A DNA stretch of 64,000 bases from JAUILA01 sp964563925 (GTDB lineage: Bacteria > Bacteroidota > Bacteroidia > Cytophagales > Cyclobacteriaceae), in the NCBI GenBank assembly GCA_964563925.1, contig CAZLZD010000003.1:68296-132295 (forward strand), read 5' to 3'. The position numbers and the translations under genes are program-made. Each line of letters opens with the position of its first letter. Within the stretch, counting starts at the first letter, position 1. The notes under the pieces were generated by a model that had not been told where the DNA came from, made no database searches, and was given only the letters and a program-made list of their open reading frames with translations. Positions 1-7,789 of the stretch are shown one piece after another.

Positions 1-530
1 CGGATATTCTTTCGCGGGGCCAGCTCCATCCGAAGTCCTTCCGAGAGGGCATTCACCGCAAATTTGGTGGCACAGTACACCGCACCCCCTATAAAGACCC
101 GCCGGCCGGCCACCGAACTTACATTTACGATGTGTCCGCTGTTCTGTTCCAGCATCACAGGCAGGGTGGCGGCAATACAGTTTAATACCCCTTTGATATT
201 CACATCGACCATACGATGCCATTCGTCAACCTTCAGGTTGCTCATAAAGGAAAGTGGCATGAGGCCGGCATTGTTGACCAGGACGTCGACCCTGCCAAAT
301 TTTTCAATGGTCTGGTCGATCATTTTTTGGGTTTCGTCAGGTTGGGTCACATCAGTTACTGCAATCAGTGACTGGGCATCACCGATTTTATCAGCGAGGG
401 ATTTCAGCCGGGATTCACGGCGGGCGGCCAGTGTCACTTTTGCACCGTGTTTGGCCAGTAACAGGGCGGTTGCTTCGCCGATCCCGCTGGAGGCACCGGT
501 AATGATGATCACTTTATCTTTTAATTCCAT
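1..530 (-). CDS. SDR family NAD(P)-dependent oxidoreductase (3' end cut by window edge)
   Basis: A short-chain dehydrogenase/reductase that probably oxidises or reduces a carbonyl or alcohol with NAD(P) in the cytosol; the substrate cannot be read from sequence. Read on the minus strand from the ATG at 530, the protein opens MELKDKVIIITGASSGIG, the glycine-rich Rossmann motif, followed by NNAG and by Ser, YCATK (YxxxK) in the order expected of the catalytic triad. About 176 residues are visible; the C-terminal third lies outside the window. It starts 39 bases after the ispH stop on the same strand and could be read from the ispH transcript. The family call is secure and the substrate unknown. 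Confidence 0.9.
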   Translation of the reverse strand, partial: MELKDKVIIITGASSGIGEATALLLAKHGAKVTLAARRESRLKSLADKIGDAQSLIAVTDVTQPDETQKMIDQTIEKFGRVDVLVNNAGLMPLSFMSNLKVDEWHRMVDVNIKGVLNCIAATLPVMLEQNSGHIVNVSSVAGRRVFIGGAVYCATKFAVNALSEGLRMELAPRKNI

Positions 531-569
531 AGCAATTCAGGTTTTGGTTAAACAAATGGGTGAGCAGCC

Positions 570-1781
570 TCAGGCCATCTCACGGAGCAGGTCTTCCGGG
601 TTGGCGGCCTGCGGAAAAAAGGAAAGTATCCGGTGGAGAACCTGATCGACGATGGTATCCGGACAAGAAGCCCCGCTGGTCAGGATTACCGTCAACGGGC
701 GCTTACCGGGCATCCAGTTACGGGTGACCTTAAGCGTATGGGCCGCGTGGTCATAATGGCGGACCTCATTTTCCGATAAGATTTCCCGGGGACCATTAAT
801 AAAATACGTCGGAAAAACATCCTCACACAATTCGGCAATGTGGGAGGTGTTGGAGGAATTATACCCGCCAATCACAAAAGCGATATCTGCGTCTTCCTTC
901 AGGAGCGCATAGGTGGCATCCTGGTTATCGTTGGTGGCATAGCACAGTGTATCGCGCGTATCGGCAAAATGATCACCACCTTCGTATTTTTCCTGCATCA
1001 GCTTCCTGAAATAATCGGCAATGGCCTGTGTCTCACTGGCCAGCATGGTTGTCTGGTTGACCACACCTACCCGACTGAGGTGCTTTTCAGGATCGAACCC
1101 GGGCGAGAATTTACCTTTGAATAAGTCATAGAATTCTTCCCTGCTCCGCTGGCCCAGGATTACCTCGCCCAGCAGACGTGCTTCACTCATATCCCGGATC
1201 ACTACAGACGGGGCGGATTGCATGGAGTGGGAGAATGTCGCGCGCGTTTCTTCATGACCGTACTTGCCGTGAATGATTACGGTATAGTCCTCGCTTCCCA
1301 GTTTCGAGGAGCGTTTCCATACCTTTTCCACGAACGGACAGGTGGTATTGTATTGCTGAACTTCGATACCCTTCTCTTCCAGGAGATTTTCAATTTCCAG
1401 GGTAGTACCGAAAGCGGGGATTATTACCACGTCATCTGCTTTCAGCTCGTCAAACGGAATAAACTGCGTTCCGTCGGTATCCATTATGAAACGGATACCC
1501 CGTTCCTCAAGATCCCGGTTCACTTCCTGGTTATGGATCATCTGGCTGAGCAGAAAAACCCGTTTGTCAGGATTCTCCTCGAGGGCTTTGTAACTGATCT
1601 CAATGGCATTTTCCACCCCGTAACAAAAGCCGAAATGCCTTGGGATCAGAAAACGGACAGGCCCCAGGTCCAGCAGTGCCGGTTCAAGATCTTTTTTACG
1701 CGGATCTGAATCGCGGCGCAAGGCCTTTATCCTGCCGGTGAGCGAAGACCGGTAATATTCGGGAATATCAAACTTCTTAAT
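570..1781 (-). CDS. ispH: 4-hydroxy-3-methylbut-2-enyl diphosphate reductase (IspH/LytB), probable ATT start
   Basis: Last enzyme of the MEP isoprenoid pathway: a 4Fe-4S protein that reduces HMBPP to IPP and DMAPP in the cytosol. The three cluster cysteines are visible in FGFCYGVENA, YNTTCPFVEKVW and TSGASCPD. The first conventional start, a TTG at 1721, would drop a segment reading (I)KKFDIPEYYRSSLTGRIKAL. That segment fits the N-terminus I recall for the long Bacteroidota IspH, and it continues in frame without a stop to an ATT at 1781. An AAGGA stretch lies a few bases before this ATT, and a TACCTTTG promoter box is at 1807-1814. I therefore place the start at 1781 (403 residues). The function is certain; the start codon is an inference from homology. 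Confidence 0.93.
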   Translation of the reverse strand: MKKFDIPEYYRSSLTGRIKALRRDSDPRKKDLEPALLDLGPVRFLIPRHFGFCYGVENAIEISYKALEENPDKRVFLLSQMIHNQEVNRDLEERGIRFIMDTDGTQFIPFDELKADDVVIIPAFGTTLEIENLLEEKGIEVQQYNTTCPFVEKVWKRSSKLGSEDYTVIIHGKYGHEETRATFSHSMQSAPSVVIRDMSEARLLGEVILGQRSREEFYDLFKGKFSPGFDPEKHLSRVGVVNQTTMLASETQAIADYFRKLMQEKYEGGDHFADTRDTLCYATNDNQDATYALLKEDADIAFVIGGYNSSNTSHIAELCEDVFPTYFINGPREILSENEVRHYDHAAHTLKVTRNWMPGKRPLTVILTSGASCPDTIVDQVLHRILSFFPQAANPEDLLREMA

Positions 1782-1806
1782 AGCAGTTCCTTTTTGGTGG
1801 TTAACA

Positions 1807-1814
1807 CAAAGGTA
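1807..1814 (-). promoter_or_regulatory. ispH promoter -7 box (TACCTTTG)
   Basis: Minus-strand TACCTTTG matches the Bacteroidota -7 consensus TAnnTTTG and lies 25 bases before the proposed ATT start of ispH. No clear -33 TTG was seen at the usual distance. Confidence 0.5.
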
Positions 1815-1850
1815 GGCCGAAGGTTTCGAAAATCAGACAGGAAAGAGATG

Positions 1851-1891
1851 AAAACAAAAATGGGGATTTTCCTTTTACGGAAAAATCCCCA
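1851..1891 (-). terminator. Intrinsic terminator reading leftward
   Basis: A 12-13 bp stem (TGGGGATTTTCC at 1861-1872 with GGAAAAATCCCCA at 1879-1891, one bulge, 6-base loop) is followed on the minus strand by ATTTTTGTTTTC. The U-rich tract is only on the minus-strand side. It therefore ends a leftward transcript coming from 1895-2490, where no convincing protein gene is present. Confidence 0.7.
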
Positions 1892-2347
1892 TTTCACGAC
1901 AACATTGCTGAAGTCATGTCAAGCTACTGTTATCCACGCTTTCTCTGCGCTCACCGAAGTGATTTCAGAGTCTGGTGTTCCTGATTTATTCTCAAACAAC
2001 ACTAAGGTCATAATCAACTTAATGATTGCTTCTCTCAGTGCACCTTCACAATTATTTCTGGGAAATGAATCCTTTCAAGACTGCATGCATCTCAGCATAC
2101 AACTCCTTCATACTTGTGCCGGTAACAACAATGCCTGGGCCGAAGCCTTGCACTGCATGTCCGTTCTATCAACGTGTATCTTCTGCGGCAGAAGCCGTTT
2201 CAAGTTCCGAAGAACTCCTTCAACACACTGCTGGTGAATGTCTCAGTACTAACCCGGCACTCGTTTGTGCCGGCAGAGGAATATCCCTCACTTGATGAAT
2301 CTAAGTACGCACTCTCCGTCCGGAAATCCAATTTTATTTTACCAAAG

Positions 2348-2434
2348 TTATGCACAAGTTTTGCACAATTTTTTTTCCTTAGATTAACAAAGTTATACAC
2401 GGCAAAACAAGAGTTATTCACTTACTTATTCACA
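2348..2434 (+). other. Cluster of DnaA-box-like 9-mers; candidate replication origin
   Basis: Five sites match or nearly match TTATnCACA, all on the plus strand: TTATGCACA (2348-2356), TTTTGCACA (2359-2367), TTATACACG (2393-2401), TTATTCACT (2414-2422) and TTATTCACA (2426-2434). Four are preceded by AG, as in the strong E. coli boxes. Start-to-start distances are 11, 34, 21 and 12, close to whole helical turns. A further TTATCCACG lies at 1930-1938. AT-rich stretches flank and separate the boxes (2327-2342, 2366-2391). No dnaA gene is in the window, so an origin is an inference. Confidence 0.45.
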
Positions 2435-2471
2435 TAAAACGGGATTGCTTCAGAATTGATCTTTTAGGACG

Positions 2472-2479
2472 TAGCTTTG
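2472..2479 (+). promoter_or_regulatory. Promoter -7 box (TAGCTTTG) for the MBL-fold gene
   Basis: TAGCTTTG matches TAnnTTTG and ends 10 bases before the ATG at 2490, implying a very short leader. No clear -33 element was seen. Confidence 0.5.
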
Positions 2480-2489
2480 AGTCCAGAAC

Positions 2490-3857
2490 ATGGCACATTT
2501 ATATTTTTTCGGTGCGACGCAGCAGGTCACGGGAAGTCAGCATTTACTGGAGGTGACCGACGGATTGCGGATTCTTGTGGACTGCGGGACCGACATGCAG
2601 GAGGGTGCGCACAAGACCACGCTGTTCGCCGCTGACCCGGGGAGCATAGATATTGTCATTCTCACCCATGCACACATTGATCATTCAGGTCTTTTGCCGG
2701 TCCTCATTGCAAGGGGTTACGACGGTCCGGTTTACTGTACCCATGCCACCTACCAGCTGGTGAGGATTCTCCTGCAGGATGCCGCGCGGTTAAACCAGAA
2801 GAAATTTGGTAAGCGTCGTTCGAAACCCGACGATTATTACGATGAGAAGATGCTTGACAAGATTTGGGACCAGTTCATCACGACTGACTTTTCAAGCGTC
2901 GTGGAGATCAACCCGGAAGTATCCTTCACCTTTGAGCCGGTGGGGCATTTGCTGGGTGCTGCCTCGGTGTTAATTGCCTGGAAGGAAGTCAACGAGTCAA
3001 AGGCCATCCTGTTTTCCGGCGACCTTGGCCGCACAAACGATCCGTTGCTGGAAGATCCCGGGGCACCACCACGGGCCGATTACCTGGTTTGCGAGAGTAC
3101 CTATGGGGGCCGGTTTCATCATGATCCGCAGGATCACGAACGGATTGTGCAGGAAATTATCAGGGAAACGTGTGTAGACCAGCCGGGCCGCCTGATTGTT
3201 CCGGCGTTCAGCGTAGGGCGGACTCAAACCTTTCTTTATACCTTGCACCGGCTTCAACAGCAGGGCAAACTACCCCGCATACCTGTATTTACCGACAGTC
3301 CGCTGGCCCGCAGGTCCAGCAGGATATACGCAGATTTTATCCCATTTCTCCGGAAGGAAGCCAGGGAGTTTGCTGACGAACACGGCTCATTGTTTGAATT
3401 TGACCAGGTCCAGTACCTGGCCAACATCAACAGTGCCGAACAGGTCCAGAATTATCATGAACCCTGCATTATCCTGACTTCTTCGGGAATGGTGCGCGGC
3501 GGTAAATCGGAAGACCATGTCATGATGAACTTGCAGAATCCATTTTGCACCATACTTTTTATTGGCTATTGTGCCCGTGGTACGCTTGGATATTCGCTGT
3601 TGCACGGCAGGAAGATGCTTCGCCTGGACGGACAAAGCCTTCCGGTCAGGGCGCGCATCGAAAGTACGGATGTATTCAGCGGCCACGCCGATCATTCCGG
3701 TTTGCTCTCCTACGTAGCAAACCAGGTTCCTGAATCATTGAATAAAGTTTTCCTGGTCCATGGCGAAAACGAGAGCATGGAGGCTCTTGCGGCTGAATTA
3801 AAGGAGAATGGTTATCGGGCTGTCATTCCCCGTCGCGAACAATATTTCCAGTTGTAG
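2490..3857 (+). CDS. MBL-fold metallo-hydrolase with beta-CASP and RMMBL regions (RNA-exonuclease-like)
   Basis: A 455-residue zinc hydrolase of the metallo-beta-lactamase superfamily, in the beta-CASP subgroup that processes RNA (CPSF73 and YsH1 relatives). The zinc motif HAHIDH is at residues 60-65. Later motifs follow the family order: GHLLGAA, FSGDLGR, STYGG, the beta-CASP region with PAFSVGRTQ, SSGMVRGG, FSGHADH, and a C-terminal LVHGE in the RMMBL segment. There is no signal peptide, so it is cytosolic. It is a single-gene unit, with a convergent YkgJ gene one base after its stop. RNA maturation or decay is the family expectation; the substrate here is unknown. Confidence 0.88.
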   Translation: MAHLYFFGATQQVTGSQHLLEVTDGLRILVDCGTDMQEGAHKTTLFAADPGSIDIVILTHAHIDHSGLLPVLIARGYDGPVYCTHATYQLVRILLQDAARLNQKKFGKRRSKPDDYYDEKMLDKIWDQFITTDFSSVVEINPEVSFTFEPVGHLLGAASVLIAWKEVNESKAILFSGDLGRTNDPLLEDPGAPPRADYLVCESTYGGRFHHDPQDHERIVQEIIRETCVDQPGRLIVPAFSVGRTQTFLYTLHRLQQQGKLPRIPVFTDSPLARRSSRIYADFIPFLRKEAREFADEHGSLFEFDQVQYLANINSAEQVQNYHEPCIILTSSGMVRGGKSEDHVMMNLQNPFCTILFIGYCARGTLGYSLLHGRKMLRLDGQSLPVRARIESTDVFSGHADHSGLLSYVANQVPESLNKVFLVHGENESMEALAAELKENGYRAVIPRREQYFQL

Positions 3858-3858
3858 G

Positions 3859-4446
3859 TCAGGCAGACTTGCGCGGCTTTCGGTAGGCGTAATAGGAAAG
3901 GACCACTTCGAGAGCCTGGGTCATTGCCTCGTTCACCGGGATCATCTTCCGGCCCAGGTCAGGGTCAATACAGGTAAGCTTAAAGTAATAATCCCTCATG
4001 AAAGCGACTTGTCCGTTCTCACTTTGTTCAACACCGGCGGAATATTCTTCCGGTTGCGTTTCCTTGATGGTCCGGCAGGTAACGAGCCGCGGTGAGCCAT
4101 GTTTGTCCCTGGCGGCGGTGAAACCGAAAAGCCGGCAAATCAGTCCGCGGGAAGTGTATCGACCGCAATAGCCACCGGTTTGTGAAACCGGATTAAAAAG
4201 GCCGCACATTGCCTGGTCACGATTCTCACGGAGCTTTTCGTAGAATGAAAGTGCCTTACCTTCTGCGTTGAGGTGCCAGGCAAGGGGTAGGAATTCAAGG
4301 GGCGTAGCCGTAATGTCCGGCTTGAAGCAGCACCTTCCGCACCCTGTCACACAGTGCATTCCGGTAGCACGTTGAAAGGAGGCTACTTCCTTTTCCAGAA
4401 GGGCAAAAACTTTTTCCACCTTCCGGACCTTTTGATAAATTGACAT
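3859..4446 (-). CDS. YkgJ family cysteine cluster protein
   Basis: A 195-residue soluble protein with the zinc- or iron-binding cysteine signature of the YkgJ/CxxxCxxCC family at residues 32-40 (CVTGCGRCC: C32, C36, C39, C40). More cysteines follow in CGLFNP, YCGRYTSRG and CRLFGF, as is usual for this family. The N-terminal 30 residues are charged and helical. The biochemical function of the family is not established. It is convergent with the MBL-fold gene and has its own promoter box. Confidence 0.85.
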   Translation of the reverse strand: MSIYQKVRKVEKVFALLEKEVASFQRATGMHCVTGCGRCCFKPDITATPLEFLPLAWHLNAEGKALSFYEKLRENRDQAMCGLFNPVSQTGGYCGRYTSRGLICRLFGFTAARDKHGSPRLVTCRTIKETQPEEYSAGVEQSENGQVAFMRDYYFKLTCIDPDLGRKMIPVNEAMTQALEVVLSYYAYRKPRKSA

Positions 4447-4461
4447 GTCTCTGAGACGCCG

Positions 4462-4469
4462 CGAAATTA
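4462..4469 (-). promoter_or_regulatory. Promoter -7 box (TAATTTCG) for the YkgJ gene
   Basis: Minus-strand TAATTTCG is one base off the TAnnTTTG consensus and lies 15 bases before the YkgJ start. Confidence 0.4.
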
Positions 4470-4561
4470 TGACTTTCCGCGGGGAAAGTAATCAGGAGGG
4501 AAAAATTAAAAATAGCGGGAGTTGCACTGCCTGTGATGGCGGAATTTACACCGACCGGTCT

Positions 4562-4744
4562 TTAACTTGCCTTTAACAGGTTTTCCTGCTGAAGGACTTT
4601 CGTACGCATCTCCTTTTTTTCAAGATCAAACCATGCACATTCGACAAAATAGGTGCTTTTGTCTTTTATGTATTTCAAGACTTCCATTACTTTTCCATCC
4701 CTGCGATTCTTCACGCGCTCCCCTTTCTTAAAAAGCCTCTTCAT
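4562..4744 (-). CDS. Small YodC/DUF2158-like protein
   Basis: A 60-residue basic protein opening MKRLFKKGERVKNRRDGKVM and continuing with a predicted small beta-sheet core (YFVECAWFDLE). The pattern 'K-x-G-x-x-V-x-x-x-x-x-G-x-x-M-x-V' is that of small SH3-like DUF2158/YodC proteins, whose function is unknown. A GGAGAA stretch lies 8 bases before the ATG. It stands alone between YkgJ and a hairpin. The coding call rests on length, composition and the ribosome site; the family assignment is tentative. Confidence 0.6.
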   Translation of the reverse strand: MKRLFKKGERVKNRRDGKVMEVLKYIKDKSTYFVECAWFDLEKKEMRTKVLQQENLLKAS

Positions 4745-4815
4745 AAGCCGTTCTCCATTAATATGTTAGACAAAGTTTAAAAAATGTCTTTAAGTATATA
4801 ACTTATTTTTGACAA

Positions 4816-4850
4816 TGAAGGTTTCGTGTAATAAAATCACGAAACCTTCA
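4816..4850. terminator. Perfect 13-bp hairpin downstream of degP
   Basis: TGAAGGTTTCGTG (4816-4828) pairs perfectly with CACGAAACCTTCA (4838-4850) across a 9-base AT loop. It lies 22 bases after the degP stop on the minus strand. The following tract there (ATTGTCAAAAA) is only weakly U-rich, so this is probably a degP terminator or a 3'-end protecting hairpin. Confidence 0.6.
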
Positions 4851-4871
4851 CCATCTTACATTTTATTCACC

Positions 4872-6380
4872 TTATTCAAGGCCCATTCCATAATAGAAGG
4901 TCCTGTCAGAGTTGGGATAACGTCCTTCAATGAGTACGCCACCTTTCCGGTTTTGCAAGCGATTAATCACATCTTCAGGAGACCGTACGGTCTTTCCGTC
5001 AATTTTTGTGATAATAAATCCTTCGCGGATATCTGTTTCTGCCCGTAATTTACCTGCATGCAGTTCCCGGACACGTACACCGGACTCAATTTCCAGTTCG
5101 CGTAAGGTTTCTTCCTCTACGGCCTCAAGCTCTGCACCCAGGGCGGTGAGAAGTTCAGGGCGCTCTTTTTTGATGATAGCGGTGGTTCCCTCGCGATTCC
5201 TCAGCACGACATTCACATCGCGCTCGCTGCCGTTCCGGTTTACGGTTAAAGTAACTTCATCTCCCGGACGTTTACTTCCTACATAGCCAATTAATTCGGC
5301 GGTATTACGGATATCCCTGCCGTCGATGGATACAATTACATCCCCGGATTCGATTCCGGCATCGGCTGCAGCCGAATTTGGTCCGACGGCCGCCACATAC
5401 GCACCGGCATTTACATCCAGGTTGTTTTCATTGGCAAACGCGGAATTAATGTTATTGATCTGTACACCGAGAAGTCCGCGCTGAACGGTTCCGTAGGCAA
5501 TCAGGTCTTCCACCACGCGGCTTACAATATTAGCAGGTACGGCAAAAGCATATCCTGAATAGGCACCGGTCGGACTTGCGATGGCGGTGTTTATACCGAT
5601 CAGGTCACCATTCAGGTTTACCAGTGCACCACCGCTGTTACCGGGATTGATCGCAGCATCGGTCTGGATAAAAGACTCGATCGCGTTGTTCACACTGTCG
5701 CCGGGGTTTCCGGTGGCAAGGATATTAATACTTCGTCCCTTGGCACTGACAATCCCCGCGGTAACGGTGGAATTCAGGTTAAAGGGATTTCCTACGGCAA
5801 GCACCCATTCTCCCACTCTGACATTGTCAGAATTGTACAACGAGAGGGCAGGCAGGTTCTTAGCGTCAATTTTTATCACCGCCAGGTCAGTGGTGGGGTC
5901 TGTTCCGATCACCCGCGCCTTGTAGCTTCGGTTATCACTAAGGGTCACGTCCACGTCTTCCGCGTCGGCAATTACGTGGTTGTTGGTAACGATATATCCG
6001 TTTTCATTGATAATCACTCCGGAACCTGATCCTACACGCGGGCCTTGCTGTCCACGCGGATCCTGCCGGAAGAATGGACCAAAAAACTCCCTCAGTTCGT
6101 CCGGAATTTCAGGCTGCTGCCTGTTAAGCCGTGAGCTGTTGGAAGAAATGGTAGACCGTATATGTACCACGGACGGCATGGTCTTTTCAGCCGAAGCGGT
6201 AAAATCCAGCGGTACCGTGTTTCCGTCTTCGGTATACGCGGTGCTCACCACCGGTGTACCGTCAATATGTTCTATTTTTAACGTCTTGTCATTTGGCCCA
6301 AGGTCAAATAGTTCCATGGAGCCAAGCGTCAACGCACTGCCGAGAATGGCAGCGATCAGTAATGCACTAAAATTCTTCAT
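4872..6380 (-). CDS. DegP/HtrA-type periplasmic serine protease with two PDZ domains
   Basis: A 502-residue envelope protease and chaperone that degrades misfolded exported proteins. Residues 1-22 form a signal or anchor helix. The trypsin-like domain carries the triad H135 (NNHVI), D165 (TTDLAVI) and S249 (GNSGG). PDZ1 follows at about residues 300-390, and a second shorter PDZ at about 405-500 contains GFIITKIDGKTV. Length and order match Bacteroidota Do-type proteases. It lies next to hsp20 on the same strand, separated by about 150 bases, giving a small proteostasis block. Regulation by an envelope-stress sigma factor is plausible, but no matching promoter was recognised. Confidence 0.95.
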   Translation of the reverse strand: MKNFSALLIAAILGSALTLGSMELFDLGPNDKTLKIEHIDGTPVVSTAYTEDGNTVPLDFTASAEKTMPSVVHIRSTISSNSSRLNRQQPEIPDELREFFGPFFRQDPRGQQGPRVGSGSGVIINENGYIVTNNHVIADAEDVDVTLSDNRSYKARVIGTDPTTDLAVIKIDAKNLPALSLYNSDNVRVGEWVLAVGNPFNLNSTVTAGIVSAKGRSINILATGNPGDSVNNAIESFIQTDAAINPGNSGGALVNLNGDLIGINTAIASPTGAYSGYAFAVPANIVSRVVEDLIAYGTVQRGLLGVQINNINSAFANENNLDVNAGAYVAAVGPNSAAADAGIESGDVIVSIDGRDIRNTAELIGYVGSKRPGDEVTLTVNRNGSERDVNVVLRNREGTTAIIKKERPELLTALGAELEAVEEETLRELEIESGVRVRELHAGKLRAETDIREGFIITKIDGKTVRSPEDVINRLQNRKGGVLIEGRYPNSDRTFYYGMGLE

Positions 6381-6485
6381 CTTTCTCTCTTTTCTGTTAA
6401 TAAATCTGTAGGGGCTGACAACAGGCTATATCCAGAACAGGATCAGTAGTATAAAAAATACGTTGTTCGTGTTGGTTATGTTATA

Positions 6486-6515
6486 AAGGGCAAGCAAAAG
6501 GCTTGCCCCTTTTTT
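6486..6515. terminator. Hairpin terminator between hsp20 and degP
   Basis: GGGCAAGC (6488-6495) pairs with GCTTGCCC (6501-6508). Six T follow on the plus strand, and TTTATAA follows on the minus side. The gene that needs it is hsp20, ending at 6532 on the minus strand. Confidence 0.65.
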
Positions 6516-6531
6516 AAATGGTCAAATATTC

Positions 6532-6963
6532 TTATGAAATCTCGATCATCCGGGCAGGCTTTTGCTTAGCCTCCTCTTTTTTCGGGATATTCAGGTGGAG
6601 AATTCCATCCTTGTATTCGCCCTTGATCTTATCATATTCTGCACTCTTCGGCAACATGAAGCTTCGCCGGAAGGATGTATAGTTAAATTCTCTTTTGGTA
6701 TACCTTCCTTCGCGATCCTTATCTTCTGACTGGTCTTCCTTTTCATAGGAAATAGTCAGCGTCTGATCTTCCAGGGTCACATCAAAGTCCTTTTTAGTCA
6801 TTCCCGGTGCGGCAAGCTCGACGTGATATCCGTCGTTGTCTTCATGAATATTCACCGCGGGAAGTGTGGCACTTCCGGTGTCCTGATTAAACCAGTCCCT
6901 TCCGAAAAAATCATCAAAGAAGAAACCTGGCAGCATGTTGCTTGAACTTTTCATAAGTGTCAT
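6532..6963 (-). CDS. Hsp20/alpha-crystallin family small heat-shock protein
   Basis: A 143-residue ATP-independent holdase chaperone. The N-terminal arm is rich in Phe (GFFFDDFFGRDWF), and the alpha-crystallin domain runs from about residue 35 to 130, with the hallmark ELAAPGM and GILHLNIPKK strands. The C-terminal tail carries the basic ARMIEIS end. A strong AAGGAGGA ribosome site lies 5 bases before the ATG, unusual for this genome and consistent with high expression. It is upstream of degP on the same strand, but a terminator separates them. Confidence 0.95.
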   Translation of the reverse strand: MTLMKSSSNMLPGFFFDDFFGRDWFNQDTGSATLPAVNIHEDNDGYHVELAAPGMTKKDFDVTLEDQTLTISYEKEDQSEDKDREGRYTKREFNYTSFRRSFMLPKSAEYDKIKGEYKDGILHLNIPKKEEAKQKPARMIEIS

Positions 6964-7053
6964 AATGTCCTCCTTTTTTAATGATTAAACATGTTCACCT
7001 GTAAAAGTGCAAAGGACATACCAAATCCCGGAGGTAGAAAAAATGACATAAAG

Positions 7054-7094
7054 GAGAAGGCTAACCGCGTCAAAATGACAGGATTAGCCTTCTC
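7054..7094 (-). terminator. Terminator of the sigma/TonB operon
   Basis: GAGAAGGCTAA (7054-7064) and TTAGCCTTCTC (7084-7094) form an 11-bp stem with an inner GTCA/TGAC pairing, 23 bases after the tonB stop. The following minus-strand sequence is U-rich (CTTTATGTCATTTTTTC). Confidence 0.75.
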
Positions 7095-7117
7095 ATGACT
7101 ACAGATTGTCTGTGGCT

Positions 7118-7789
7118 TTACTGAAGCTTGAAGTGTATGGGGATAATCATTCTCACTTTTACACGCCTGCCCGACTGTCTTCCGGGATTCCAGGCAGGTG
7201 AATTCTCCATTACCTTACGTGCTTCTTCGTCCAGTCCGGCCCCCAGGCCACGTACCACTTCCACTTGCGTGATTCGGCCGTCCTTGTCCACCACAAACTG
7301 GACGAACACTTTACCCTGCAGGTGCAGATTCCGTGCCTGGCGCGTATAGGTAATATTTTTAGCCACATATCCGTAAAAAGCGTCATACCCTCCTACTGGT
7401 GTGGGCATTTCGTCCGTGTATGGCACAGGCTCGTCATCAACATTTTCCTTTATTTCGGGAAGCGTTTCAGGTGAAGGTTCATTCACAGGAGGGGCCATGA
7501 TGTCTGGGACAAGATCTTCAGGAACAGGCTCCTCAGGATCTTCCTTTTTCACCTCAATAAACTGAATTTTCTTCGGCTTGGGTGGTTTCTTTTCCTCAAT
7601 TTCTGTAATCGGAGGAAAGATATCATCTTCGCCAAAGAGGGTATCCGGGTCATTTACCACCGGTTTCTCTTCCGGGGAACTCCACTCAAAGGCCGAGACC
7701 GTTATGAGCAGGGCTGAGAGCAGTCCGATCTGGAAAAAGAGGCCGCTGAAACGGCGGACGTCCTTTTCGGGGTTCTTACGTAGGTTCAT
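7118..7789 (-). CDS. Energy transducer TonB
   Basis: A 223-residue inner-membrane protein that couples the proton gradient to TonB-dependent outer-membrane transporters. A basic N-terminus precedes one membrane segment (about residues 20-36). A Pro/Glu/Lys-rich periplasmic spacer follows (about 40-130). The TonB C-terminal domain (about 145-223) has GKVFVQFVVDKDGRI, NSPAWNPG and the strand RVKVRMIIPIHFKL. It overlaps the upstream small membrane-protein gene by 14 bases and is the third gene of an operon starting with an ECF sigma factor. No ExbB/ExbD genes are in the window, so it must use ones encoded elsewhere. Confidence 0.93.
   Translation of the reverse strand: MNLRKNPEKDVRRFSGLFFQIGLLSALLITVSAFEWSSPEEKPVVNDPDTLFGEDDIFPPITEIEEKKPPKPKKIQFIEVKKEDPEEPVPEDLVPDIMAPPVNEPSPETLPEIKENVDDEPVPYTDEMPTPVGGYDAFYGYVAKNITYTRQARNLHLQGKVFVQFVVDKDGRITQVEVVRGLGAGLDEEARKVMENSPAWNPGRQSGRRVKVRMIIPIHFKLQ

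Larger units (their letters stand above)
1895..2489. other. Gene-free intergenic block with hairpins; possible structured RNA on the minus strand
   Basis: About 600 bases separate ispH from the next gene and contain no convincing protein gene. Read on the minus strand it has several strong hairpins: CCGGCAC/GTGCCGG (2254-2273), GAGTTC-TTCG-GAACTT (2202-2217), CTTCTG/CAGAAG (2180-2194) and GGC-TTCG-GCC (2138-2147). Two of these have UUCG tetraloops in the minus orientation. Two minus-strand TAACTTTG boxes (2343-2350, 2388-2395) lie upstream and a minus-strand terminator lies downstream (1851-1891). This would fit a noncoding transcript of 450-500 nt. No known RNA family (rnpB, ssrA, 6S, SRP) is recognisable. 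Short open stretches also exist on both strands, so a decayed gene remains possible. Confidence 0.4.

Noticed and set aside
1895..2330. Short minus-strand reading stretches of protein-like composition (for example near GPGIVVTGTSMKELYAEM)
   Set aside because: They lie in different frames broken by several stops and have no recognised family. A decayed gene is possible but unsupported.
1895..2340. RNase P RNA, tmRNA or 6S RNA in the ispH upstream block
   Set aside because: None of the conserved core sequences of these RNAs is present on either strand.
1794..2437. Overlapping plus-strand reading frames of 87-147 codons upstream of the MBL gene
   Set aside because: They run through a terminator hairpin and DnaA-like sites, have no ribosome site or promoter, and show no recognisable family.
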